DNA from: Plazaster borealis | Taxonomy: Eukaryota > Echinodermata > Asteroidea > Forcipulatida > Labidiasteridae | Length of the DNA stretch: 64,000 bases | NCBI GenBank assembly: GCA_021014325.1 | Contig: JAJGQC010000474.1 | Location: forward strand, 1 to 64,000 | Direction: 5' to 3' | In this document: positions 50,501-63,547 of the stretch, one piece after another | Position numbering within the stretch: the first letter of the stretch is position 1 | Layout: every line of letters begins with the position of its first letter | Translations under genes and position numbers: made by a program | The notes under the pieces: generated by a model | What the model saw: the letters and a program-made list of their open reading frames with translations, nothing else | Told to the model about the DNA's origin: nothing | Databases searched by the model: none

Positions 50501-53500
50501 AATTTTGTGTCTCTAGCATGCTTAGTTCAGGAGTTATTGTCAAACATAGCGCAGACTTTGTTTCAAACCATTATTCGGCAGGTGCATGTGTACATGTACG
50601 TGTTCACACGTAGCCCCAGTTGGTGGTGGTAGCAACCCTACTCCCTGGCCGCTCGCCTCGCCTACAAAATGGTCAGAGAAACGAAACCAGGACGAGGAGA
50701 GAGCCCTTGAGATTGGCTTTCCAATGGTATAAAACTTGTGCAAATCCTGCATTATTCTGAGGGTGATTTGGCCGTGCTTACTTTGTGTTTCTCTCTTTGA
50801 CTGCCCTGTGCACAAAAATCCCATTGAACATGCTTCTGAGGAGCCTTCTGAGTATCCCCACTTGCTGGTCATTTCCGGTATGGAGATGGCACAAGGCGGC
50901 CATAAAATGTTGATTTTCGGATTTAGGGATATGAGAGGCAGAGTTTGGTATAAATTTTGTGTCTCTAGCATGCTTAGTTCAGGAGTTATTGTCAAACATA
51001 GCGCAGACTTTGTTTCAAACCATTATTCGGCAGGTGTTTATGTCTTGCATGTGTACATGTACGTGTTCACACGTAGCCCCAGTTGGTGGTGGTAGCAACC
51101 CTACTCCCTGGCCGCTCGCCTCGCCTACAAAATGGTCAGAGAAACGAAACCAGGACGAGGAGAGAGCCCTTGAGATTGGCTTTCCAATGGTATAAAACTT
51201 GTGCAAATCCTGCATTATTCTGAGGGTGATTTGGCCGTGCTTACTTTGTGTTTCTCTCTTTGACTGCCCTGTGCACAAAAATCCCATTGAACATGCTTCT
51301 GAGGAGCCTTCTGAGTATCCCCACTTGCTGGTCATTTCCGGTATGGAGATGGCACAAGGCGGCCATAAAATGTTGATTTTCGGATTTAGGGATATGAGAG
51401 GCAGAGTTTGGTATAAATTTTGTGTCTCTAGCATGCTTAGTTCAGGAGTTATTGTCAAACATAGCGCAGACTTTGTTTCAAACCATTATTCGGCAGGTGT
51501 ATGTGTACATGTACGTGTTCACACGTAGCCCCAGTTGGTGGTGGTAGCAACCCTACTCCCTGGCCGCTCGCCTCGCCTACAAAATGGTCAGAGAAACGAA
51601 ACCAGGACGAGGAGAGAGCCCTTGAGATTGGCTTTCCAATGGTATAAAACTTGTGCAAATCCTGCATTATTCTGAGGGTGATTTGGCCGTGCTTACTTTG
51701 TGTTTCTCTCTTTGACTGCCCTGTGCACAAAAATCCCATTGAACATGCTTCTGAGGCGCCTTCTGAGTATCCCCACTTGCTGGTCATTTCCGGTATGGAG
51801 ATGGCACAAGGCGGCCATAAAATGTTGATTTTCGGATTTAGGGATATGAGAGGCAGAGTTTGGTATAAATTTTGTGTCTCTAGTATGCTTAGTTCATGAG
51901 TTATTGTCAAACATAGCGCAGACTTTGTTTCAAACCATTATTCGGCAGGTGTTTATGTTCTTGTATGTGTACATGTACGTGTTCACACGTAGCCCCAGTT
52001 GGTGGTGGTAGCAACCCTACTCCCTGGCCGCTCGCCTCGCCTACAAAATGGTCAGAGAAACGAAACCAGGACGAGGAGAGAGCCCTTGAGATTGGCTTTC
52101 CAATGGTATAAAACTTGTGCAAATCCTGCATTATTCTGAGGGTGATTTGGCCGTGCTTACTTTGTGTTTCTCTCTTTGACTGCCCTGTGCACAAAAATCC
52201 CATTGAACATGCTTCTGAGGAGCCTTCTGAGTATCCCCACTTGCTGGTCATTTCCGGTATGGAGATGGCACAAGGCGGCCATAAAATGTTGATTTTCGGA
52301 TTTAGGGATATGAGAGGCAGAGTTTGGTATAAATTTTGTGTCTCTAGCATGCTTAGTTCAGGAGTTATTGTCAAACATAGCGCAGACTTTGTTTCAAACC
52401 ATTATTCGGCAGGTGTTTATGTCTTGCATGTGTACATGTACGTGTTCACACGTAGCCCCAGTTGGTGGTGGTAGCAACCCTACTCCCTGGCCGCTCGCCT
52501 CGCCTACAAAATGGTCAGAGAAACGAAACCAGGACGAGGAGAGAGCCCTTGAGATTGGCTTTCCAATGGTATAAAACTTGTGCAAATCCTGCATTATTCT
52601 GAGGGTGATTTGGCCGTGCTTACTTTGTGTTTCTCTCTTTGACTGCCCTGTGCACAAAAATCCCATTGAACATGCTTCTGAGGAGCCTTCTGAGTATCCC
52701 CACTTGCTGGTCATTTCCGGTATGGAGATGGCACAAGGCGGCCATAAAATGTTGATTTTCGGATTTAGGGATATGAGAGGCAGAGTTTGGTATAAATTTT
52801 GTGTCTCTAGCATGCTTAGTTCAGGAGTTATTGTCAAACATAGCGCAGACTTTGTTTCAAACCATTATTCGGCAGGTGTTTATGTCTTGCATGTGTACAT
52901 GTACGTGTTCACACGTAGCCCCAGTTGGTGGTGGTAGCAACCCTACTCCCTGGCCGCTCGCCTCGCCTACAAAATGGTCAGAGAAACGAAACCAGGACGA
53001 GGAGAGAGCCCTTGAGATTGGCTTTCCAATGGTATAAAACTTGTGCAAATCCTGCATTATTCTGAGGGTGATTTGGCCGTGCTTACTTTGTGTTTCTCTC
53101 TTTGACTGCCCTGTGCACAAAAATCCCATTGAACATGCTTCTGAGGAGCCTTCTGAGTATCCCCACTTGCTGGTCATTTCCGGTATGGAGATGGCACAAG
53201 GCGGCCATAAAATGTTGATTTTCGGATTTAGGGATATGAGAGGCAGAGTTTGGTATAAATTTTGTGTCTCTAGCATGCTTAGTTCAGGAGTTATTGTCAA
53301 ACATAGCGCAGACTTTGTTTCAAACCATTATTCGGCAGGTGTATGTGTACATGTACGTGTTCACACGTAGCCCCAGTTGGTGGTGGTAGCAACCCTACTC
53401 CCTGGCCGCTCGCCTCGCCTACAAAATGGTCAGAGAAACGAAACCAGGACGAGGAGAGAGCCCTTGAGATTGGCTTTCCAATGGTATAAAACTTGTGCAA

Positions 53501-55322
53501 ATCCTGCATTATTCTGAGGGTGATTTGGCCGTGCTTACTTTGTGTTTCTCTCTTTGACTGCCCTGTGCACAAAAATCCCATTGAACATGCTTCTGAGGCG
53601 CCTTCTGAGTATCCCCACTTGCTGGTCATTTCCGGTATGGAGATGGCATAAGGCGGCCATAAAATGTTGATTTTCGGATTCAGGGATATGAGAGGCAGAG
53701 TTTGGTATAAATTTTGTGTCTCTAGCATGCTTAGTTCAGGAGTTATTGTCAAACATAGCGCAGACTTTGTTTCAAACCATTATTTGGCAGGTGTTTATGT
53801 CTTGCATGTGTACATGTACGTGTTCACACGTAGCCCCAGTTGGTGGTGGTAGCAACCCTACTCCCTGGCCGCTCGCCTCGCCTACAAAATGGTCAGAGAA
53901 ACGAAACCAGGACGAGGAGAGAGCCCTTGAGATTGGCTTTCCAATGGTATAAAACTTGTGCAAATCCTGCATTATTCTGAGGGTGATTTGGCCGTGCTTA
54001 CTTTGTGTTTCTCTCTTTGACTGCCCTGTGCACAAAAATCCCATTGAACATGCTTCTGAGGCGCCTTCTGAGTATCCCCACTTGCTGGTCATTTCCGGTA
54101 TGGAGATGGCACAAGGCGGCCATAAAATGTTGATTTTCGGATTTAGGGATATGAGAGGCAGAGTTTGGTATAAATTTTGTGTCTCTAGCATGCTTAGTTC
54201 AGGAGTTATTGTCAAACATAGCGCAGACTTTGTTTCAAACCATTATTCGGCAGGTGTGTGTGTTCATGTACGTGTTCACACGTAGCCCCAGTTGGTGGTG
54301 GTAGCAACCCTACTCCCTGGCCGCTCGCCTCGCCTACAAAATGGTCAGAGAAACGAAACCAGGACGAGGAGAGAGCCCTTGAGATTGGCTTTCCAATGGT
54401 ATAAAACTTGTGCAAATCCTGCATTATTCTGAGGGTGATTTGGCCGTGCTTACTTTGTGTTTCTCTCTTTGACTGCCCTGTGCACAAAAATCCCATTGAA
54501 CATGCTTCTGAGGAGCCTTCTGAGTATCCCCACTTGCTGGTCATTTCCGGTATGGAGATGGCACAAGGCGGCCATAAAATGTTGATTTTCGGATTTAGGG
54601 ATATGAGAGGCAGAGTTTGGTATAAATTTTGTGTCTCTAGCATGCTTAGTTCAGGAGTTATTGTCAAACATAGCGCAGACTTTGTTTCAAACCATTATTC
54701 GGCAGGTGTTTATGTCTTGCATGTGTACATGTACGTGTTCACACGTAGCCCCAGTTGGTGGTGGTAGCAACCCTACTCCCTGGCCGCTCGCCTCGCCTAC
54801 AAAATGGTCAGAGAAACGAAACCAGGACGAGGAGAGAGCCCTTGAGATTGGCTTTCCAATGGTATAAAACTTGTGCAAATCCTGCATTATTCTGAGGGTG
54901 ATTTGGCCGTGCTTACTTTGTGTTTCTCTCTTTGACTGCCCTGTGCACAAAAATCCCATTGAACATGCTTCTGAGGAGCCTTCTGAGTATCCCCACTTGC
55001 TGGTCATTTCCGGTATGGAGATGGCACAAGGCGGCCATAAAATGTTGATTTTCGGATTTAGGGATATGAGAGGCAGAGTTTGGTATAAATTTTGTGTCTC
55101 TAGCATGCTTAGTTCAGGAGTTATTGTCAAACATAGCGCAGACTTTGTTTCAAACCATTATTCGGCAGGTGTATGTGTACATGTACGTGTTCACACGTAG
55201 CCCCAGTTGGTGGTGGTAGCAACCCTACTCCCTGGCCGCTCGCCTCGCCTACAAAATGGTCAGAGAAACGAAACCAGGACGAGGAGAGAGCCCTTGAGAT
55301 TGGCTTTCCAATGGTATAAAAC

Positions 55323-55784
55323 TTGTGCAAATCCTGCATTATTCTGAGGGTGATTTGGCCGTGCTTACTTTGTGTTTCTCTCTTTGACTGCCCTGTGCAC
55401 AAAAATCCCATTGAACATGCTTCTGAGGCGCCTTCTGAGTATCCCCACTTGCTGGTCATTTCCGGTATGGAGATGGCACAAGGCGGCCATAAAATGTTGA
55501 TTTTCGGATTTAGGGATATGAGAGGCAGAGTTTGGTATAAATTTTGTGTCTCTAGCATGCTTAGTTCAGGAGTTATTGTCAAACATAGCGCAGACTTTGT
55601 TTCAAACCATTATTCGGCAGGTGTTTATGTCTTGCATGTGTACATGTACGTGTTCACACGTAGCCCCAGTTGGTGGTGGTAGCAACCCTACTCCTGGCAG
55701 CTCGCCTCGCCTACAAAATGGTCAGAGAAACGAAACCAGGACGAGGAGAGAGCCCTTGAGATTGGCTTTCCAATGGTATAAAAC
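55323..55784. repeat. 462-bp monomer with altered CpG stretch
   Basis: CTACTCCTGGCAGCTCGCC near 55689-55707 replaces CTACTCCCTGGCCGCTCGCC, losing one C and changing one CpG. It is otherwise an ordinary long, GGCGCC-bearing unit. Confidence 0.85.
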
Positions 55785-57151
55785 TTGTGCAAATCCTGCA
55801 TTATTCTGAGGGTGATTTGGCCGTGCTTACTTTGTGTTTCTCTCTTTGACTGCCCTGTGCACAAAAATCCCATTGAACATGCTTCTGAGGAGCCTTCTGA
55901 GTATCCCCACTTGCTGGTCATTTCCGGTATGGAGATGGCACAAGGCGGCCATAAAATGTTGATTTTCGGATTTAGGGATATGAGAGGCAGAGTTTGGTAT
56001 AAATTTTGTGTCTCTAGCATGCTTAGTTCAGGAGTTATTGTCAAACATAGCGCAGACTTTGTTTCAAACCATTATTCGGCAGGTGTATGTGTACATGTAC
56101 GTGTTCACACGTAGCCCCAGTTGGTGGTGGTAGCAACCCTACTCCCTGGCCGCTCGCCTCGCCTACAAAATGGTCAGAGAAACGAAACCAAGACGAGGAG
56201 AGAGCCCTTGAGATTGGCTTTCCAATGGTATAAAACTTGTGCAAATCCTGCATTATTCTGAGGGTGATTTGGCCGTGCTTACTTTGTGTTTCTCTCTTTG
56301 ACTGCCCTGTGCACAAAAATCCCATTGAACATGCTTCTGAGGAGCCTTCTGAGTATCCCCACTTGCTGGTCATTTCCGGTATGGAGATGGCACAAGGCGG
56401 CCATAAAATGTTGATTTTCGGATTTAGGGATATGAGAGGCAGAGTTTGGTATAAATTTTGTGTCTCTAGCATGCTTAGTTCAGGAGTTATTGTCAAACAT
56501 AGCGCAGACTTTGTTTCAAACCATTATTCGGCAGGTGTTTATGTCTTGCATGTGTACATGTACGTGTTCACACGTAGCCCCAGTTGGTGGTGGTAGCAAC
56601 CCTACTCCCTGGCCGCTCGCCTCGCCTACAAAATGGTCAGAGAAACGAAACCAGGACGAGGAGAGAGCCCTTGAGATTGGCTTTCCAATGGTATAAAACT
56701 TGTGCAAATCCTGCATTATTCTGAGGGTGATTTGGCCGTGCTTACTTTGTGTTTCTCTCTTTGACTGCCCTGTGCACAAAAATCCCATTGAACATGCTTC
56801 TGAGGAGCCTTCTGAGTATCCCCACTTGCTGGTCATTTCCGGTATGGAGATGGCACAAGGCGGCCATAAAATGTTGATTTTCGGATTTAGGGATATGAGA
56901 GGCAGAGTTTGGTATAAATTTTGTGTCTCTAGCATGCTTAGTTCAGGAGTTATTGTCAAACATAGCGCAGACTTTGTTTCAAACCATTATTCGGCAGGTG
57001 TATGTGTACATGTACGTGTTCACACGTAGCCCCAGTTGGTGGTGGTAGCAACCCTACTCCCTGGCCGCTCGCCTCGCCTACAAAATGGTCAGAGAAACGA
57101 AACCAAGACGAGGAGAGAGCCCTTGAGATTGGCTTTCCAATGGTATAAAAC

Positions 57152-57608
57152 TTGTGCAAATCCTGCATTATTCTGAGGGTGATTTGGCCGTGCTTACTTT
57201 GTGTTTCTCTCTTTGACTGCCCTGTGCACAAAAATCCCATTGAACATGCTTCTGAGGCGCCTTCTGAGTATCCCCACTTGCTGGTCATTTCCGGTATGGA
57301 GATGGCACAAGGCGGCCATAAAATGTTGATTTTCGGATTTAGGGATATGAGAGGCAGAGTTTGGTATAAATTTTGTGTCTCTAGCATGCTTAGTTCAGGA
57401 GTTATTGTCAAACATAGCGCAGACTTTGTTTCAAACCATTATTCGGCAGGTGTTTATAATGTGTACATGTACGTGTTCACACGTAGCCCCAGTTGGTGGT
57501 GGTAGCAACCCTACTCCCTGGCCGCTCGCCTCGCCTACAAAATGGTCAGAGAAACGAAACCAGGACGAGGAGAGAGCCCTTGAGATTGGCTTTCCAATGG
57601 TATAAAAC
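57152..57608. repeat. 457-bp monomer, partial insert
   Basis: At the length-polymorphic point this unit reads GTGTTTATAATGTGTAC (near 57451), six bases shorter than the usual long form. It is an intermediate state of the insert, not a standard short unit. Confidence 0.9.
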
Positions 57609-60600
57609 TTGTGCAAATCCTGCATTATTCTGAGGGTGATTTGGCCGTGCTTACTTTGTGTTTCTCTCTTTGACTGCCCTGTGCACAAAAATCCCATTGA
57701 ACATGCTTCTGAGGAGCCTTCTGAGTATCCCCACTTGCTGGTCATTTCCGGTATGGAGATGGCACAAGGCGGCCATAAAATGTTGATTTTCGGATTTAGG
57801 GATATGAGAGGCAGAGTTTGGTATAAATTTTGTGTCTCTAGCATGCTTAGTTCAGGAGTTATTGTCAAACATAGCGCAGACTTTGTTTCAAACCATTATT
57901 CGGCAGGTGTATGTGTACATGTACGTGTTCACACGTAGCCCCAGTTGGTGGTGGTAGCAACCCTACTCCCTGGCCGCTCGCCTCGCCTACAAAATGGTCA
58001 GAGAAACGAAACCAGGACGAGGAGAGAGCCCTTGAGATTGGCTTTCCAATGGTATAAAACTTGTGCAAATCCTGCATTATTCTGAGGGTGATTTGGCCGT
58101 GCTTACTTTGTGTTTCTCTCTTTGACTGCCCTGTGCACAAAAATCCCATTGAACATGCTTCTGAGGCGCCTTCTGAGTATCCCCACTTGCTGGTCATTTC
58201 CGGTATGGAGATGGCACAAGGCGGCCATAAAATGTTGATTTTCGGATTTAGGGATATGAGAGGCAGAGTTTGGTATAAATTTTGTGTCTCTAGCATGCTT
58301 AGTTCAGGAGTTATTGTCAAACATAGCGCAGACTTTGTTTCAAACCATTATTCGGCAGGTGTATGTGTACATGTACGTGTTCACACGTAGCCCCAGTTGG
58401 TGGTGGTAGCAACCCTACTCCCTGGCCGCTCGCCTCGCCTACAAAATGGTCAGAGAAACGAAACCAAGACGAGGAGAGAGCCCTTGAGATTGGCTTTCCA
58501 ATGGTATAAAACTTGTGCAAATCCTGCATTATTCTGAGGGTGATTTGGCCGTGCTTACTTTGTGTTTCTCTCTTTGACTGCCCTGTGCACAAAAATCCCA
58601 TTGAACATGCTTCTGAGGAGCCTTCTGAGTATCCCCACTTGCTGGTCATTTCCGGTATGGAGATGGCACAAGGCGGCCATAAAATGTTGATTTTCGGATT
58701 TAGGGATATGAGAGGCAGAGTTTGGTATAAATTTTGTGTCTCTAGCATGCTTAGTTCAGGAGTTATTGTCAAACATAGCGCAGACTTTGTTTCAAACCAT
58801 TATTCGGCAGGTGTATGTGTACATGTACGTGTTCACACGTAGCCCCAGTTGGTGGTGGTAGCAACCCTACTCCCTGGCCGCTCGCCTCGCCTACAAAATG
58901 GTCAGAGAAACGAAACCAGGACGAGGAGAGAGCCCTTGAGATTGGCTTTCCAATGGTATAAAACTTGTGCAAATCCTGCATTATTCTGAGGGTGATTTGG
59001 CCGTGCTTACTTTGTGTTTCTCTCTTTGACTGCCCTGTGCACAAAAATCCCATTGAACATGCTTCTGAGGAGCCTTCTGAGTATCCCCACTTGCTGGTCA
59101 TTTCCGGTATGGAGATGGCACAAGGCGGCCATAAAATGTTGATTTTCGGATTTAGGGATATGAGAGGCAGAGTTTGGTATAAATTTTGTGTCTCTAGCAT
59201 GCTTAGTTCAGGAGTTATTGTCAAACATAGCGCAGACTTTGTTTCAAACCATTATTCGGCAGGTGTATGTGTACATGTACGTGTTCACACGTAGCCCCAG
59301 TTGGTGGTGGTAGCAACCCTACTCCCTGGCCGCTCGCCTCGCCTACAAAATAGTCAGAGAAACGAAACCAGGACGAGGAGAGAGCCCTTGAGATTGGCTT
59401 TCCAATGGTATAAAACTTGTGCAAATCCTGCATTATTCTGAGGGTGATTTGGCCGTGCTTACTTTGTGTTTCTCTCTTTGACTGCCCTGTGCACAAAAAT
59501 CCCATTGAACATGCTTCTGAGGCGCCTTCTGAGTATCCCCACTTGCTGGTCATTTCCGGTATGGAGATGGCATAAGGCGGCCATAAAATGTTGATTTTCG
59601 GATTCAGGGATATGAGAGGCAGAGTTTGGTATAAATTTTGTGTCTCTAGCATGCTTAGTTCATGAGTTATTGTCAAACATAGCGCAGACTTTGTTTCAAA
59701 CCATTATTCGGCAGGTGTTTATGTCTTGCATGTGTACATGTACGTGTTCACACGTAGCCCCAGTTGGTGGTGGTAGCAACCCTACTCCCTGGCCGCTCGC
59801 CTCGCCTACAAAATGGTCAGAGAAACGAAACCAAGACGAGGAGAGAGCCCTTGAGATTGGCTTTCCAATGGTATAAAACTTGTGCAAATCCTGCATTATT
59901 CTGAGGGTGATTTGGCCGTGCTTACTTTGTGTTTCTCTCTTTGACTGCCCTGTGCACAAAAATCCCATTGAACATGCTTCTGAGGCGCCTTCTGAGTATC
60001 CCCACTTGCTGGTCATTTCCGGTATGGAGATGGCACAAGGCGGCCATAAAATGTTGATTTTCGGATTTAGGGATATGAGAGGCAGAGTTTGGTATAAATT
60101 TTGTGTCTCTAGCATGCTTAGTTCAGGAGTTATTGTCAAACATAGCGCAGACTTTGTTTCAAACCATTATTCGGCAGGTGTTTATGTCTTGCATGTGTAC
60201 ATGTACGTGTTCACACGTAGCCCCAGTTGGTGGTGGTAGCAACCCTACTCCCTGGCCGCTCGCCTCGCCTACAAAATGGTCAGAGAAACGAAACCAGGAC
60301 GAGGAGAGAGCCCTTGAGATTGGCTTTCCAATGGTATAAAACTTGTGCAAATCCTGCATTATTCTGAGGGTGATTTGGCCGTGCTTACTTTGTGTTTCTC
60401 TCTTTGACTGCCCTGTGCACAAAAATCCCATTGAACATGCTTCTGAGGAGCCTTCTGAGTATCCCCACTTGCTGGTCATTTCCGGTATGGAGATGGCACA
60501 AGGCGGCCATAAAATGTTGATTTTCGGATTTAGGGATATGAGAGGCAGAGTTTGGTATAAATTTTGTGTCTCTAGCATGCTTAGTTCAGGAGTTATTGTC

Positions 60601-63088
60601 AAACATAGCGCAGACTTTGTTTCAAACCATTATTCGGCAGGTGTATGTGTACATGTACGTGTTCACACGTAGCCCCAGTTGGTGGTGGTAGCAACCCTAC
60701 TCCCTGGCCGCTCGCCTCGCCTACAAAATGGTCAGAGAAACGAAACCAGGACGAGGAGAGAGCCCTTGAGATTGGCTTTCCAATGGTATAAAACTTGTGC
60801 AAATCCTGCATTATTCTGAGGGTGATTTGGCCGTGCTTACTTTGTGTTTCTCTCTTTGACTGCCCTGTGCACAAAAATCCCATTGAACATGCTTCTGAGG
60901 CGCCTTCTGAGTATCCCCACTTGCTGGTCATTTCCGGTATGGAGATGGCACAAGGCGGCCATAAAATGTTGATTTTCGGATTTAGGGATATGAGAGGCAG
61001 AGTTTGGTATAAATTTTGTGTCTCTAGCATGCTTAGTTCATGAGTTATTGTCAAACATAGCGCAGACTTTGTTTCAAACCATTATTCGGCAGGTGTTTAT
61101 GTCTTGCATGTGTACATGTACGTGTTCACACGTAGCCCCAGTTGGTGGTGGTAGCAACCCTACTCCCTGGCCGCTCGCCTCGCCTACAAAATGGTCAGAG
61201 AAACGAAACCAGGACGAGGAGAGAGCCCTTGAGATAGGCTTTCCAATGGTATAAAACTTGTGCAAATCCTGCATTATTCTGAGGGTGATTTGGCCGTGCT
61301 TACTTTGTGTTTCTCTCTTTGACTGCCCTGTGCACAAAAATCCCATTGAACATGCTTCTGAGGCGCCTTCTGAGTATCCCCACTTGCTGGTCATTTCCGG
61401 TATGGAGATGGCACAAGGCGGCCATAAAATGTTGATTTTCGGATTCAGGGATATGAGAGGCAGAGTTTGGTATAAATTTTGTGTCTCTAGCATGCTTAGT
61501 TCAGGAGTTATTGTCAAACATAGCGCAGACTTTGTTTCAAACCATTATTCGGCAGGTGTTTATGTCTTGCATGTGTACATGTACGTGTTCACACGTAGCC
61601 CCAGTTGGTGGTGTTAGCAACCCTACTCCCTGGCCGCTCGCCTCGCCTACAAAATGGTCAGAGAAACGAAACCAGGACGAGGAGAGAGCCCTTGAGATTG
61701 GCTTTCCAATGGTATAAAACTTGTGCAAATCCTGCATTATTCTGAGGGTGATTTGGCCGTGCTTACTTTGTGTTTCTCTCTTTGACTGCCCTGTGCACAA
61801 AAATCCCATTGAACATGCTTCTGAGGAGCCTTCTGAGTATCCCCACTTGCTGGTCATTTACGGTATGGAGATGGCACAAGGCGGCCATAAAATGTTGATT
61901 TTCGGATTTAGGGATATGAGAGGCAGAGTTTGGTATAAATTTTGTGTCTCTAGCATGCTTAGTTCAGGAGTTATTGTCAAACATAGCGCAGACTTTGTTT
62001 CAAACCATTATTCGGCAGGTGTATGTGTCCATGTACGTGTTCACACGTAGCCCCAGTTGGTGGTGGTAGCAACCCTACTCCCTGGCCGCTCGCCTCGCCT
62101 ACAAAATGGTCAGAGAAACAAAACCAGGACGAGGAGAGAGCCCTTGAGATAGGCTTTCCAATGGTATAAAACTTGTGCAAATCCTGCATTATTCTGAGGG
62201 TGATTTGGCCGTGCTTACTTTGTGTTTCTCTCTTTGACTGCCCTGTGCACAAAAATCCCATTGAACATGCTTCTGAGGCGCCTTCTGAGTATCCCCACTT
62301 GCTGGTCATTTCCGGTATGGAGATGGCATAAGGCGGCCATAAAATGTTGATTTTCGGATTCAGGGATATGAGAGGCAGAGTTTGGTATAAATTTTGTGTC
62401 TCTAGCATGCTTAGTTCAGGAGTTATTGTCAAACATAGCGCAGACTTTGTTTCAAACCATTATTCGGCAGGTGTTTATGTTCTTGCATGTGTACATGTAC
62501 GTGTTCACACGTAGCCCCAGTTGGTGGTGGTAGCAACCCTACTCCCTGGCCGCTCGCCTCGCCTACAAAATGGTCAGAGAAACGAAACCAGGACGAGGAG
62601 AGAGCCCTTGAGATTGGCTTTCCAATGGTATAAAACTTGTGCAAATCCTGCATTATTCTGAGGGTGATTTGGCCGTGCTTACTTTGTGTTTCTCTCTTTG
62701 ACTGCCCTGTGCACAAAAATCCCATTGAACATGCTTCTGAGGAGCCTTCTGAGTATCCCCACTTGCTGGTCATTTCCGGTATGGAGATGGCACAAGGCGG
62801 CCATAAAATGTTGATTTTCGGATTTAGGGATATGAGAGGCAGAGTTTGGTATAAATTTTGTGTCTCTAGCATGCTTAGTTCAGGAGTTATTGTCAAACAT
62901 AGCGCAGACTTTGTTTCAAACCATTATTCGGCAGGTGTATGTGTACATGTACGTGTTCACACGTAGCCCCAGTTGGTGGTGGTAGCAACCCTACTCCCTG
63001 GCCGCTCGCCTCGCCTACAAAATGGTCAGAGAAACGAAACCAGGACGAGGAGAGAGCCCTTGAGATTGGCTTTCCAATGGTATAAAAC

Positions 63089-63547
63089 TTGTGCAAATCC
63101 TGCATTATTCTGAGGGTGATTTGGCCGTGCTTACTTTGTGTTTCTCTCTTTGACTGCCCTGTGCACAAAAATCCCATTGAACATGCTTCTGAGGCGCCTT
63201 CTGAGTATCCCCACTTGCTGGTCATTTCCGGTATGGAGATGGCACAAGGCGGCCATAAAATGTTGATTTTCGGATTTAGGGATATGAGAGGCAGAGTTTG
63301 GTATAAATTTTGTGTCTCTAGCATGCTTAGTTCAGGAGTTATTGTCAAACATAGCGCAGACTTTGTTTCAAACCATTATTCGGCAGGTGTTTATGTCATG
63401 TGTACATGTACGTGTTCACACGTAGCCCCAGTTGGTGGTGGTAGCAACCCTACTCCCTGGCCGCTCGCCTCGCCTACAAAATGGTCAGAGAAACGAAACC
63501 AGGACGAGGAGAGAGCCCTTGAGATTGGCTTTCCAATGGTATAAAAC
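63089..63547. repeat. 459-bp monomer, partial insert
   Basis: This unit reads GTGTTTATGTCATGTGTAC (near 63387), four bases shorter than the usual long form. The deletion differs from that in unit 57152, so the site has been altered at least twice independently. Confidence 0.9.
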